The position numbers and the translations under genes were made by a program. The notes beneath the pieces were generated by a model. That model worked only from the letters and a program-made list of their open reading frames with translations. It was not told where the DNA came from and searched no databases. From an uncultured Collinsella sp. (GTDB lineage: Bacteria; Actinomycetota; Coriobacteriia; Coriobacteriales; Coriobacteriaceae), in assembly GCA_902475785.1 (NCBI GenBank), contig CABSAN010000012.1, positions 1-44,128 of the forward strand: a stretch of 44,128 bases of DNA. Reading direction: 5' to 3'. Positions 1 through 8,346 of the stretch are shown piece by piece. Within the stretch, counting starts at the first letter, position 1. Every line of letters starts with the position of its first letter.

Positions 1-44
1 TGTGCAATCGCGAGAAGACGATGGGGCGGAATGTCAATCTTGGT

Positions 45-1682
45 CTAACAGAGCCTTTCCTTTTGCGCGCGTTGAAGCGACCAGACAAGGATGACGATGC
101 CGGTGAGCAAAATGCAGATGATGACGGCCACAATGATGGTGCGGTTGCGGTAGAGAAGTCGGAACGCATCCGATTCTTGCGCCGAGTATGATGTGGGGGA
201 ATAACTGCTTGCAGAGAGCGATTCGCCGGCATTGACGATGCCCTTATTAATGATTCCCAACAGCTCGGGCTTTCCGCGCGAAATCCAGCACGAGAGCTCA
301 CAGGTGCCAGGGAGCTCGACCGTCTCGTAGCCCTCGAGATCATGACGGTCGCCAATGGTTTTTACGCGTGAACTGGGAGCGACGATGCAGTGCGCCGTTC
401 CCTTCCTGAGGGCGTCGAACACTTCATCGTCGGATTGGTATTCGGTTACGGTCGCTGTGGGGAACAGACTTTCAAGTGCATTTTTGTTGACAAACGATGA
501 TTTGGTACAGGCGATGTTCTGAAGGTCTTTGTTCAGGTTGCTGCCGGTGTGGATGGCGGTGAGGGACATGGTCCCCAACGATACCGACTGCACAACGCCT
601 GTTTGCTCGGCAAACCAGTAATCTCGGTATACCGGCAGCGCAACGTCTATGCTTCCCTTTGACAGGGCCTTTGACATCATCTTGTAGCTATCAAAGGCGA
701 CGGTTTTGACCGTAATGCCAAATTTATCGTGCAGCGTCGTTGCAAGCGAAGCGAGCGATCCTTCCATCTCACCGTCGTCATTTTGCGTGCAGTAGGGAAG
801 TTTGTTTTTAAGATAGCCGAGTGTGATGGTGTTGCCGTTTGCTTTGAGCCAGGAAGCCTCGGGGCCGTTGAGCGATGATGAACCACTGTTTTGGGCCGAG
901 TAGCTAGATTTGACTTCGTCGATATAGCGTGGGTTGACGCGGGCGATTGCCGTCATGGCAGCATTGATGTCGTTCATCAAGTCGGGGCGGTTTTTGGGAA
1001 CGGCAAAATAGTAGTCGCTCGAGCCTACGTAGAACATGGGCGATGCATCGGGCGACGAAATAGTGTCGCTCATGATGATGGCGTCGACCTCACCGTCTGA
1101 AAGTGCCTCAAAGAGGGCTCCGCCGGTGTCGATTTCTTTATAGGTGCAGGTGACGCCTTCGTTGGCGAGCCACTGCTGGCCGATGGAAGTTTGCATAACG
1201 CCAGGGTTGCAGCCGATAGTAAGGCCTTGGAGCGCTTGGGGGTCGCCCTTGGCCAAATCGTCACGGTCGGGCCTGGCGTAGATGTAGTAGCGCTCGGTGC
1301 CCTCGGGGTTCGAGGAAAAGAGCAGCTTTTGGGCGCGTTCCTCGGAGTAGGAGATGTTGGGCATGAGGTCGATCTCGCCTGCCTCGAGCATGTCCATAAG
1401 CTCGGTGAAGGTGCCAGAGACGTATTCGTACCGCCAACCGGGCGTGTAGTACGACAGGGTCTGGAGGTACTCGTAGCCCCATCCCGAGAGACGCTCGCCG
1501 GGGGTGCCGTCCTGGAAGCCCTCGTTGTTGACGAGCCAACCAACGCGGACCGTCTTGACCTGCTGATCGGATTCGGCGGCAAAGGCGGGGGCGGGCATGA
1601 TGGCGCTCAGCACGGTAAGCGCGGCAAGCACAATGGCCAGAGCGCGATATATAACTGAACGAAGGGCAGTGGCAGCTCTCAC
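45..1682 (-). CDS. Tandem substrate-binding-domain membrane protein, possibly lacking its output domain
   Basis: About 545 residues. A signal peptide ends near AFA-A. Two successive type-3 solute-binding-like modules (roughly residues 45-265 and 280-500) follow, then one transmembrane helix (about 515-535) and only a short basic tail ending RAQKERLC. This layout is the sensory half of SBP-type receptor kinases or cyclases, in which the helix is followed by a cytoplasmic histidine kinase or GGDEF domain. No such domain is present before the TAG. The frame stays open for the remaining 44 bases to the window edge, so a premature stop or an edge effect cannot be excluded. Start: GTG at 1682 has a TAGGA element six bases upstream and is preferred over TTG at 1688. 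The likely role is extracellular amino-acid-like ligand sensing; no transporter partner is nearby. Confidence 0.8.
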   Translation of the reverse strand: MRAATALRSVIYRALAIVLAALTVLSAIMPAPAFAAESDQQVKTVRVGWLVNNEGFQDGTPGERLSGWGYEYLQTLSYYTPGWRYEYVSGTFTELMDMLEAGEIDLMPNISYSEERAQKLLFSSNPEGTERYYIYARPDRDDLAKGDPQALQGLTIGCNPGVMQTSIGQQWLANEGVTCTYKEIDTGGALFEALSDGEVDAIIMSDTISSPDASPMFYVGSSDYYFAVPKNRPDLMNDINAAMTAIARVNPRYIDEVKSSYSAQNSGSSSLNGPEASWLKANGNTITLGYLKNKLPYCTQNDDGEMEGSLASLATTLHDKFGITVKTVAFDSYKMMSKALSKGSIDVALPVYRDYWFAEQTGVVQSVSLGTMSLTAIHTGSNLNKDLQNIACTKSSFVNKNALESLFPTATVTEYQSDDEVFDALRKGTAHCIVAPSSRVKTIGDRHDLEGYETVELPGTCELSCWISRGKPELLGIINKGIVNAGESLSASSYSPTSYSAQESDAFRLLYRNRTIIVAVIICILLTGIVILVWSLQRAQKERLC

Positions 1683-1774
1683 ATGCAATCCTAACGAATC
1701 GAGACATTACCGCATAAGGATACCAGCTCAACCTGCCCAGTCGGCAGCTGCACCGCTAAACGCTCCCGCCCGGC

Positions 1775-1830
1775 AGTCATTGGGGACGTTCTTGTTTGAC
1801 TAGTCATTTAAGAACGTCCCCAATGACTAG
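1775..1830. repeat. Double hairpin element, copy 1 (GGGGACGTTC core)
   Basis: The arms AGTCATTGGGGACGTTCTT (1775-1793) and AAGAACGTCCCCAATGACT (1810-1828) are a perfect 19-bp inverted repeat around CTAG. It can also be read as two head-to-head 31-nt hairpin units. The right unit (1800-1830) has stem CTAGTCATT/AATGACTAG and is identical to the right unit at 15968-15998. The left unit is degenerate. It lies between two divergent genes. Confidence 0.85.
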
Positions 1831-1850
1831 TTTCGTTTGCGGGGGAGGCG

Positions 1851-1859
1851 TGGGACAAT
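1851..1859 (+). promoter_or_regulatory. Possible extended -10 promoter of the K+ channel gene
   Basis: TGGGACAAT fits an extended -10 (TG-N-NACAAT). A near-identical context, GAGGCGTGGGACAAT versus AAGGCGTGCGACAAT, occurs upstream of rlmA at 16005-16019, and TGGGACAAT recurs upstream of rsmJ at 24665-24673. No convincing -35 box is seen. Confidence 0.35.
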
Positions 1860-1900
1860 ACCGAGCGAACGTGATTGGGCGTCTGGGAAAAGGGGTCGCG

Positions 1901-2326
1901 ATGAACAAGTTGAGGACGCTTGCCGACGTGTTGCGCCAGGCTGGCTTTGCGCGCATCACGGGCCTGTTTCTTATCTTCTATCTGCTGTGCTCGACGGCCG
2001 TTTGGCTGTCCGAGCCCACGACCCTCACGTTTGGCGATGGCCTGTGGTTTAGCTTTGAGACGGTCTCGACCATCGGCTTTGGTGACATTCCGGCCGAGAC
2101 ACCGGTTGCCCGCGCCATTACCGTCATTCTGAGCGTCATCAGCATCTTCTACATCGCCATGCTCACGGGCGTGGCGGTGAACTACTGCAATACGCTTATC
2201 AAGATGCGTCAAAAGGACACCATGGCACGCTTTATGGATGATCTGGAGCATTTGGAAGAGCTCGATCGTGACGAGCTCGCCGATCTGTCGCGCCGCGTGT
2301 GCGAATATCGCCGGCGCCAGCGCTAA
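1901..2326 (+). CDS. Two-helix potassium channel family protein
   Basis: A 141-residue protein of the Ion_trans_2 (KcsA-like) type. It has one transmembrane helix at about residues 18-36, a re-entrant pore loop with the K+ selectivity-filter motif TIGFGD near residues 63-68, a second helix at about 78-100, and a charged Glu/Arg-rich C-terminal helix. No RCK/TrkA-N regulatory domain follows, so it is a minimal pore unit that would assemble as a tetramer in the membrane. ATG at 1901 is chosen because AAAAGGGG sits just upstream; longer in-frame extensions run into the palindrome. The LOG gene follows 36 bases later and may be co-transcribed. Confidence 0.88.
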   Translation: MNKLRTLADVLRQAGFARITGLFLIFYLLCSTAVWLSEPTTLTFGDGLWFSFETVSTIGFGDIPAETPVARAITVILSVISIFYIAMLTGVAVNYCNTLIKMRQKDTMARFMDDLEHLEELDRDELADLSRRVCEYRRRQR

Positions 2327-2362
2327 AACGGGCGCCGCGCGTCACGATGAGGGGGACTGAAT

Positions 2363-2896
2363 TTGAATATCACCGTGTATCTGGGTGCCAGTATCGGCAA
2401 TGACCCGGCGTTTCTGCCTGCGGTGCAGGAACTGGGCAACTGGATTGGCGCCAACGGGCACGCGCTGGTATACGGCGGGTCCAAATCGGGACTGATGGGC
2501 GCGCTCGCCGATAGCGTACTCGAGGCAGGTGGACACGTGACGGGTGTTGAGCCGAGCTTTTTTATCGAGGCCGAGTTTCAGCATGACGGTATCGACGACC
2601 TTATCGTGACGAGTGATATGGCGGAGCGCAAGGCCAAGATGATTGAGCTCGGCGATGCTTTCATCGCCTTTCCCGGCGGGACGGGCACGCTCGAGGAGAT
2701 TGCCGAGGTTATGTCCGCGGTGTCGTTGGGGCACCTGAGTGCTCCGTGCATCCTGTATAACCTGGACGGTTACTACAACGACCTCAAGGCGCTGCTCGGG
2801 CGCATGATTGATAAAGGGCTTTCGAGCCCGAGGCGCCAGCACGGCATCTACTTTGCCGGCGATTTGCGCGAGATTGTCTCGATTATCAACGGATAA
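2363..2896 (+). CDS. LOG family (TIGR00730) Rossmann-fold nucleotide phosphoribohydrolase
   Basis: 177 residues. The protein starts with a Rossmann beta strand (VYLGASIG), has VYGGSKSGLMG near residues 37-47, and carries the family signature PGGTGTLEE near residues 105-113. Proteins with this motif, once annotated as lysine decarboxylases, release the base from nucleoside 5'-monophosphates; its use in bacteria is often unclear. The length is normal for the short LOG class. It appears to start at TTG 2363, with GAGGGGG eight bases upstream and no in-frame ATG nearby. It lies between two ion-channel genes on the same strand, and no functional link is evident. Confidence 0.88.
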   Translation: MNITVYLGASIGNDPAFLPAVQELGNWIGANGHALVYGGSKSGLMGALADSVLEAGGHVTGVEPSFFIEAEFQHDGIDDLIVTSDMAERKAKMIELGDAFIAFPGGTGTLEEIAEVMSAVSLGHLSAPCILYNLDGYYNDLKALLGRMIDKGLSSPRRQHGIYFAGDLREIVSIING

Positions 2897-2976
2897 GTCT
2901 TGAGCCTGCCCCACTATGACTCCCAATGGTGCCGTTTGTGGCGCAGATGGTTGGCTTGTCTGGGCAACGCTCGCTC

Positions 2977-2982
2977 TACAAT
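2977..2982 (+). promoter_or_regulatory. Possible -10 box of the ClC gene
   Basis: TACAAT lies 39 bases before the ClC start codon. The same TACAAT hexamer is seen before prfC (8439-8444) and before ung on the minus strand (12486-12491). A TTGTCT at 2956-2961 could be a -35 box, but the 15-base spacer is short. Confidence 0.4.
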
Positions 2983-3021
2983 AAAACGTAACTATGTCGA
3001 CTTTGACCGCGGGAGGACCCG

Positions 3022-4323
3022 ATGGACAACCTTGCCAAACCCACAAACCGCGCGCTGTTTTTAGTTAGCGTTGCCGTGACCGGTGCGTTCGCAGGTGCCG
3101 CGGTCTGGCTGTTCTTTTTTGCGATGGAGCACGGTATCGACTATCTGTGGACTGAGATTCCGCGCGCGCTGGGCGTCGCTTCGCCCGAGCTTGCCAGCGG
3201 CCCGTTTGGCTTTTTGCCGTACCCGTTTTTTGTCTGCCTGCTGGGCGGCCTGTTAATCGGTCTGTACGAAAAGATGACAGGCACCAAGACCGATGACCTC
3301 AATCAGGTGATGGCTAAGGTTAAGCAAGACAGGCGCTACCCGTACGACAACCTGGGCAAGCTTTCGCTCGCGGCATTGCTGCCGCTGCTGTTTGGCGGAA
3401 GCATTGGACCGGAGGCCGGCCTGACCGGCGTCATCGCGGGTCTGTGCAGCTGGGTCGGCGACCGCATGCGTCGCTTTGGCGCCGAGTTTAGGGAGCTTAC
3501 GCTGCTAGGCACCCAGGCTGCCCTGACGGCGCTCTTTACCGCGCCCGTCTTTGGCTTTGTGGCGCCGCTTGCCGGTAGCGCTGACGGCCAGGGCGCTAAT
3601 GACGATGAGCCCGCGTCCGACGAGATCACCATCAAGCTGCCCAAGGCGCAAAAGACGGTGGTCTACGGCATTGCGATTGCCGGCGGTCTGGGCACCTATC
3701 TGCTGCTTGGCCAGCTTGTGGGCGGCGGCATGGGCATGCCCAGGTTCGAGTCCGCCGAGGTGGGCAACCTGGAACTTACCTGGCTCATTCCGCTGGCGTT
3801 GGTTGGCACCGTTTGCGGCTGGCTGTACTTTGTCTCCGAGCACGCAAGCGAAGCGCTTGCCCATGCAATAGGGGAGCGCCCTGTCGTCAAGGCCATGCTG
3901 GCCGGTCTGGCGCTCGCCATCTGCGGCACGGTCCTGCCCTACACCATGTTTGCCGGCGAGACCCAGGCCGACGTGCTCATGGAAACCTATCTGACCATTC
4001 CCGCCGGCGTGCTTATCGCGACCGGTCTTGTCAAGGCCATGCTGACCCCCGCCCTCATCAACCTTGGTTGGCGCGGCGGCCACTTCTTCCCGGTTATCTT
4101 CTCGGGTGTGAGCCTGGGCTATGGCCTTGCCATCCTCACCGGCGCCGATCCGGTCTTTTGCGTCGCCGTCTGCACAGCATCGACGATGGGCGCCGTCATG
4201 CGTCAGCCGGTCATGGTCGTGGGCCTGCTGCTCATGTGCTTCCCGCTCAAGGGTATCGTCTGCATGATCATCGCCGCCGTCATCGCCGCCGGCATTCCAC
4301 TGCCCAAGCCGCTGCGCAAGTAG
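3022..4323 (+). CDS. ClC family chloride channel or H+/Cl- antiporter
   Basis: 433 residues with about ten hydrophobic helices and the ClC signature GGSIGPEAGL near residues 125-134, which contains the gating-glutamate segment. A second ClC-like helix start (GWRGGHFFPVIFSG) lies near residues 350-363. Bacterial ClC proteins exchange chloride or fluoride for protons across the membrane. No C-terminal CBS domains are present. A charged, poorly conserved loop (SADGQGANDDEPASDE) near residues 190-205 separates the two halves. ATG 3022 has a strong GGGAGG site. The frame was not examined for Cl- versus F- selectivity beyond these motifs. Confidence 0.88.
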   Translation: MDNLAKPTNRALFLVSVAVTGAFAGAAVWLFFFAMEHGIDYLWTEIPRALGVASPELASGPFGFLPYPFFVCLLGGLLIGLYEKMTGTKTDDLNQVMAKVKQDRRYPYDNLGKLSLAALLPLLFGGSIGPEAGLTGVIAGLCSWVGDRMRRFGAEFRELTLLGTQAALTALFTAPVFGFVAPLAGSADGQGANDDEPASDEITIKLPKAQKTVVYGIAIAGGLGTYLLLGQLVGGGMGMPRFESAEVGNLELTWLIPLALVGTVCGWLYFVSEHASEALAHAIGERPVVKAMLAGLALAICGTVLPYTMFAGETQADVLMETYLTIPAGVLIATGLVKAMLTPALINLGWRGGHFFPVIFSGVSLGYGLAILTGADPVFCVAVCTASTMGAVMRQPVMVVGLLLMCFPLKGIVCMIIAAVIAAGIPLPKPLRK

Positions 4324-4358
4324 CGCGGTTTTTCACGAGTCAATTCCAGGGGTACGAG

Positions 4359-5150
4359 ATGATCCTGTACTTTAGCGCGACAGGGAACAGCGAGCATGTG
4401 GCGCGTCGCATTGCAGCGGCGACAAGCGACAAAGTTATGTCGATTGAGCGCTTTGATGCCGAGATCCTTCACCTTGCTGTGATGGAAGGCCCCTGTCGGC
4501 TGGGGTTTGTCGCCCCGGTATACGCCTGGGGCTTGCCGACGCCAATGATCGAGTTTTTGAAGACTGTCGACCTATCGGTTGCTGCCGGCACAAAGGGCGG
4601 CGAGCGCCCCTATACGTTCTATGTTTCGACGTACGGTTCGACTACCGGTCAATCGGCCAAGTTTGCCCGCGACCTGCTGCACGAGCGTGGGCTCGAGTTA
4701 GATGCGGCGATGAGCGTCAAGATGCCCGATACCTGGACGCCTGTTTTCGATCTGTCTGACCCTCAAAAGGTTGAGGGTATCAATAGAGCTGCCGAGGCGC
4801 AGATTGATGCCGCGATCGAGGCGGTGCGGGCACGCCGCACGGGCAACATGATGCGCCATCGCGTGCCTCTGTTTGCATCGTGCGCGTATCACGCAATTGG
4901 GCTGCCGCGCATGCAACAGACGAGCAAGTTTGCCGTCGATGCCGATCGCTGCATCGGCTGCGGCCTGTGTGCCAAGCGCTGCCCCATGGCGGCGATTGAG
5001 ATGCGCGACGGCCTTCCCGTCTGGACAAAGCCGGAGTGCGCAGCCTGCCTTCGTTGCCTGCACCGTTGTCCCAAATTTGCCATCTCGCACGGTAAGCGCA
5101 CGGCATCCCACGGTCAGTACAGGCATCCCAAGCCAGGTGTGAGGATGTAG
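4359..5150 (+). CDS. EFR1-type flavodoxin fused to a 2[4Fe-4S] ferredoxin
   Basis: 263 residues. The N-terminus YFSATGNSEHVA is a flavodoxin FMN phosphate-binding loop. Residues 205-245 carry two ferredoxin clusters, CIGCGLCAKRCP and CAACLRCLHRCP, each CxxCxxCxxxCP. This matches the EFR1 family of anaerobe electron carriers, which pass electrons between FMN and Fe-S centres in the cytoplasm. ATG 4359 follows AGGGG with good spacing, 35 bases after the ClC stop. A longer open frame upstream is only the shadow of the ClC gene. It is convergent with the DMT transporter gene, with 15 bases between stops. Confidence 0.92.
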   Translation: MILYFSATGNSEHVARRIAAATSDKVMSIERFDAEILHLAVMEGPCRLGFVAPVYAWGLPTPMIEFLKTVDLSVAAGTKGGERPYTFYVSTYGSTTGQSAKFARDLLHERGLELDAAMSVKMPDTWTPVFDLSDPQKVEGINRAAEAQIDAAIEAVRARRTGNMMRHRVPLFASCAYHAIGLPRMQQTSKFAVDADRCIGCGLCAKRCPMAAIEMRDGLPVWTKPECAACLRCLHRCPKFAISHGKRTASHGQYRHPKPGVRM

Positions 5151-5165
5151 CGGCTGCTGGCCGCG

Positions 5166-6041
5166 CTATTTCCAAATCGCGAGCGCGGCGGTGCCCAGGA
5201 CGATGAGGGCGAGACCGATGGCGTTGCGTCGTGAGAGTTTTTCGTTGAATGCCAGGCGCGCAAATAGTACCGATACGACAATCGATAGTTTGTCGATCTG
5301 CACCACGACGCTCACCTGGCCTGCGGCGATGGCATAGTAATAGAGCAGCCACGATGCTCCGGTCGCGATGCCCGATGCCGCGAGAAATACGAGCTCGTAG
5401 CGGTCTACGTGCACGGCTTGGCCCATCTTGCCTTTAGCTGCCACGATTGCCCATGCCATAACCAGTACCACGCAGGTGCGGATTGCCGTGGCCAGGTTTG
5501 ACTCGACGCCTTCGATGCCGATCTTAGCGAGGACGGAGGTGAGTGCTGCGAACATGGCGGCGCCGAGGGCGTAAGCGAGCCAGGTCCGGTCTTGCTGCTG
5601 CTCGGGTCCGGCGGATTGCTGCTTCTCGGTCATTAAAAACGTGCCGAGGGTAATGACGGCGGTTCCCACGAGCTTAACCGCAAGGTTGCTCGTCTCGCCA
5701 AAAAGCACGATGGCGATCAGCGCGGCGAGCACGGTGCTCATCTTGTCGACCGGTACGACCTTATTGACGTCTCCGATGCTCAACGCCTTAAAGTAACAGA
5801 TCCACGAAGCGCCGGTAGCGAGTCCCGAGAGGACGAGAAAGAGCCAGGATCTGGGTTCGATGCTGCCAATGGTTCCAATGGATCCAGAAATGCCCGCCAT
5901 TGCCCAGGCGAAAACGAGCACCACGCAGGTGCGAATGGCCGTCGCGACATCGGAGTCGGTCTGCTTGATGCCGCATTTGGCCAAGATGGATGTGATGCCG
6001 GCAAAGAATGCTGACGCAAATGCTGCGACGACCCACGACAC
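5166..6041 (-). CDS. EamA/DMT family transporter
   Basis: 291 residues, about ten transmembrane helices arranged as two EamA repeats; each repeat contains a matching GIxxVxSNLATAIRTCVVLV-like stretch (residues about 22-45 and 170-195). Family members export or import small metabolites such as amino acids, nucleosides or sugars; the substrate cannot be read from the sequence. The start is GTG 6041 with GAGGAGG ten bases upstream. The loop near residue 145 (KQQSAGPEQQQ) links the repeats. It stands alone on the minus strand, separated from the ABC operon. Confidence 0.88.
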   Translation of the reverse strand: MSWVVAAFASAFFAGITSILAKCGIKQTDSDVATAIRTCVVLVFAWAMAGISGSIGTIGSIEPRSWLFLVLSGLATGASWICYFKALSIGDVNKVVPVDKMSTVLAALIAIVLFGETSNLAVKLVGTAVITLGTFLMTEKQQSAGPEQQQDRTWLAYALGAAMFAALTSVLAKIGIEGVESNLATAIRTCVVLVMAWAIVAAKGKMGQAVHVDRYELVFLAASGIATGASWLLYYYAIAAGQVSVVVQIDKLSIVVSVLFARLAFNEKLSRRNAIGLALIVLGTAALAIWK

Positions 6042-6109
6042 GGGTTGAGCGCCTCCTCAAAAAAGACCACGCCAGATCTATGGCGCATGTCCAATGATAC
6101 CGCGCTTGC

Positions 6110-6817
6110 CTATAGGTTGCGTGCCCGGTAGACCTTGGTGCTGATGGCGCAGCTGACAGCGCCAAGGACGACCGTTGCCAGCGCGGCAATTCCTGCGCAC
6201 AGGAAGCCAAGAACGGAAGGATCGGGATTCGCCCCGGCAATCACCGACATGAGCTGGTTGCTGATGGGGTTGAATGAGTTTAGCGTGACCATGATAAGGC
6301 ACATGTATAGGGCGTACAGACCAACGGATAGGCGTTGCGCCTTCATGTGTTCAAATCGAAAGAACAGAGGCAGTACCAAAAACACCGCCATGAGGGAGAA
6401 AAGCATCGATATTGCCGAGGCGATTGCGGTCTCAAAGACGGTCTCTCCCGTGGAGGGGATACCCACGCTGTTTAAGATCGGGATGGCGACGATACTCAAC
6501 AGCACGGCCGCGCACGTCATGATGACCGAGAAAATAGTGATGCACAGGTAGCGTGCGCTGACGATGTCTTTGCGTGAGATGGGCAGCGTTGCCCGATAGC
6601 GCTCCCATCCGTTTTGGTTGTCGAGCCCGGCCAGCGACGTCATGGCCATGATAGGCGACATGGCACTGATCGCGAAGGCGCCGGCGGCGCTCATATCGGA
6701 ATCACCATTCGATGCCCTGACGGCGGTCAGCACGACGAAGATGAACAGGCCGACACCTGCGATGCTCGGGACGAGCGTGCGAACGATGGCAAGCTCGGAC
6801 ATAATGGCGCGTTTCAT
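6110..6817 (-). CDS. ABC-2 type transporter permease
   Basis: 235 residues with about six hydrophobic segments: a pair near residues 14-70, then four from about 95 to the C-terminus. The segment GWERYRATLPISRKDIVSARY is typical of the amphipathic coupling region in bacterial ABC-2 permeases such as ABC2_membrane_5. Its ATG overlaps the stop of the ATP-binding subunit by four bases, indicating translational coupling. It is the last gene of a GntR-ATPase-permease operon. Such operons usually handle drug, peptide or cell-envelope stress efflux; the substrate is unknown. Confidence 0.85.
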   Translation of the reverse strand: MKRAIMSELAIVRTLVPSIAGVGLFIFVVLTAVRASNGDSDMSAAGAFAISAMSPIMAMTSLAGLDNQNGWERYRATLPISRKDIVSARYLCITIFSVIMTCAAVLLSIVAIPILNSVGIPSTGETVFETAIASAISMLFSLMAVFLVLPLFFRFEHMKAQRLSVGLYALYMCLIMVTLNSFNPISNQLMSVIAGANPDPSVLGFLCAGIAALATVVLGAVSCAISTKVYRARNL

Positions 6818-7695
6818 TTCGAAGCCCCTTTCAGCATGAGGCGCAGATAGTCATCAATGGTTGCCCGATCGCAGGGAATCTCGGGAAAGGCCTCGAGCGT
6901 TTCGCGACGGTTGGGCACGAGCACGTCCACGCTATAGGCGTGATGGACGGCACGGGCGCCTTCGACGCAAGCCATAAGCTCGGCGGCCTGTGCTTGGGTG
7001 CAGTGGGCGATGCCGGCTCGGTCGGTAATGTCCTCGCGCGGCAGGTCAAAAATAATCGAGCCGTTATCGATGCAGATGACGCGGTCGGCGGCGCGATCGA
7101 GGTCGGACGTAATGTGGCTCGAGAGCAGCACGCTGTGCTGACCGTCGGCGACAAAGGCAAGCAGCTCATCGAGCAGTTCCTCGCGTGCCATGGGATCGAG
7201 GCCTGCGGTGGCTTCGTCCAAAACGAGCAGCTTGGCATTGTGGCTGAGTGCACAGGCAAGCTGCAGCTTCATGCCCATGCCGCGGGAGAGGTCCTTGACT
7301 TTTGTCTTAGGATCGAGGCCAAATCGGTTGATGAATCCGGCGAACGTTTCGCGGTCCCACGTGGGGTACGCCGGGCCTACGAGCGACTCGACCTGGCCCA
7401 CCTTGAGCGTGGAGGGGAAGGGGCACGTGTCCAGGACAAGACCGACGCGGGAGCGTAGATGGCGTTGCGACTCATCGGGCGCGTCGGCGCCACAGCGCTG
7501 CCCAAACAGGTACACTTCGCCTGCATCGAGCTTTATAAGCCCGAGGGCAGCTCGAATCGTCGTTGTTTTGCCAGCACCGTTAGCACCAACAAAGCCGACG
7601 ATCTGGCCAGGCTCCACGGCAAGCGTGACGTCGCGCAGCGAAAAGCGGTCGCTTACAGTGCGTGAGATGCCTTTGAGTTCAAGCAAGTTTTGCAT
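6814..7695 (-). CDS. ABC transporter ATP-binding protein
   Basis: 293 residues. Walker A GANGAGKT lies at residues 37-44, an ABC signature variant LSRGM lies near residue 134, and Walker B LLVLDEATAGLD follows, with a switch His in SSHITSD. After residue 220 there is a divergent C-terminal region of about 70 residues that probably contacts the permease. This is the cytoplasmic motor of the exporter encoded with the downstream permease, which it overlaps by four bases. It follows the GntR gene by 23 bases. Confidence 0.93.
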   Translation of the reverse strand: MQNLLELKGISRTVSDRFSLRDVTLAVEPGQIVGFVGANGAGKTTTIRAALGLIKLDAGEVYLFGQRCGADAPDESQRHLRSRVGLVLDTCPFPSTLKVGQVESLVGPAYPTWDRETFAGFINRFGLDPKTKVKDLSRGMGMKLQLACALSHNAKLLVLDEATAGLDPMAREELLDELLAFVADGQHSVLLSSHITSDLDRAADRVICIDNGSIIFDLPREDITDRAGIAHCTQAQAAELMACVEGARAVHHAYSVDVLVPNRRETLEAFPEIPCDRATIDDYLRLMLKGASK

Positions 7696-7718
7696 GGTAT
7701 AGCCTTTCTTGCAGATGG

Positions 7719-8099
7719 CTACTGCATGGTTTCGGGGGCTACCAGGTCGAGCATCTCGTGCAGCTTGTCGCGCGTGACGCCCAAGGCTTCGGCTTGGCTT
7801 GCCGCTTTCGCAAGCAGCTCTTCGATATGGCAGAGCTGGTTTTCGCGCAAGAGCTCCTGGTTGCCCTCGGCGACAAAACAGCCCTTGCCCTGCACGGTGC
7901 AGATAAACCCGAGCTGCTCCAGGTCGGCGTAGGCGCGCTTGGTGGTGATGACGCTCACGCCAAGATCGCTCGCGAGCGCACGGATGCTGGGGAGTTTGGC
8001 TCCCGCAGTGAGTGTGCCCGAAAGGATTTGAGCTTTGACCTGCGAGGATATCTGTTCGTAGATGGGCTTATCGCTCGAATTGGATAGGATGATGTCCAC
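7719..8099 (-). CDS. GntR family regulator (YtrA-like)
   Basis: 126 residues. The N-terminal winged helix (about residues 8-75) contains PIYEQISSQVKAQILSG and LPSIRALASDLGVS, diagnostic of GntR proteins. Only a short helical C-terminal tail follows, the size of the YtrA subfamily rather than of FadR or HutC types. YtrA-type repressors control adjacent ABC transporters and autoregulate. It is the first gene of the operon with the ATPase and permease, and GT-N-AC repeats lie directly upstream (8127-8160). Confidence 0.93.
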   Translation of the reverse strand: MDIILSNSSDKPIYEQISSQVKAQILSGTLTAGAKLPSIRALASDLGVSVITTKRAYADLEQLGFICTVQGKGCFVAEGNQELLRENQLCHIEELLAKAASQAEALGVTRDKLHEMLDLVAPETMQ

Positions 8100-8126
8100 A
8101 GCGGCTCCTTAGCTGTTGGGCTACAC

Positions 8127-8160
8127 GTGTATATAACCGGTAAACACAGTATATATACAC
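8127..8160 (-). promoter_or_regulatory. Probable GntR operator and promoter of the ABC operon
   Basis: GTGTATATA (8127-8135) and TATATACAC (8152-8160) form an inverted repeat. Each arm also contains a GT-N-AC pattern of the kind bound by GntR proteins. The block lies 28 bases before the GntR start and includes TATA-rich hexamers that could serve as the -10 box, so bound repressor would block transcription. Assignment is by position and motif only. Confidence 0.6.
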
Positions 8161-8210
8161 TATGCACAGTTCTGCAAGAGGCAAATACGGATTGCCCGCT
8201 CGTTCATTCA

Positions 8211-8265
8211 TCTCAATCTGTAACATCTGGAACCGATTTGGACGGCTACCTGTTACAGATTGAGA
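8211..8265. repeat. 55-bp palindromic element, copy A
   Basis: The ends TCTCAATCTGTAACA (8211-8225) and TGTTACAGATTGAGA (8251-8265) are a perfect 15-bp inverted repeat around a 25-base core that begins TCTGGA and ends CTACC. Copy B (8292-8346) is the same element in the opposite orientation. Confidence 0.85.
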
Positions 8266-8291
8266 TTTTGCTGGCGGGCCCCACCTGGTTG

Positions 8292-8346
8292 TCTCAATCT
8301 GTAACAGGTATAGGTTCAAAAACCGTCTAGATGTTACAGATCGAGA
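8292..8346. repeat. 55-bp palindromic element, copy B (inverted)
   Basis: The ends TCTCAATCTGTAACA (8292-8306) and TGTTACAGATCGAGA (8332-8346) differ from a perfect inverted repeat at one base. On the minus strand the core begins TCTAGA and ends TATACC, partly matching copy A. The length, 55 bp, equals copy A. A partial end, TCTCAATCTCTAACA, also occurs at 15881-15895 upstream of the MATE gene. Confidence 0.85.

Noticed and set aside
3813..4358. Long N-terminal extension of the flavodoxin/ferredoxin gene
   Set aside because: It lies entirely within the ClC gene and is Arg/His-rich shadow sequence; ATG 4359 has a proper ribosome binding site and the flavodoxin start motif.
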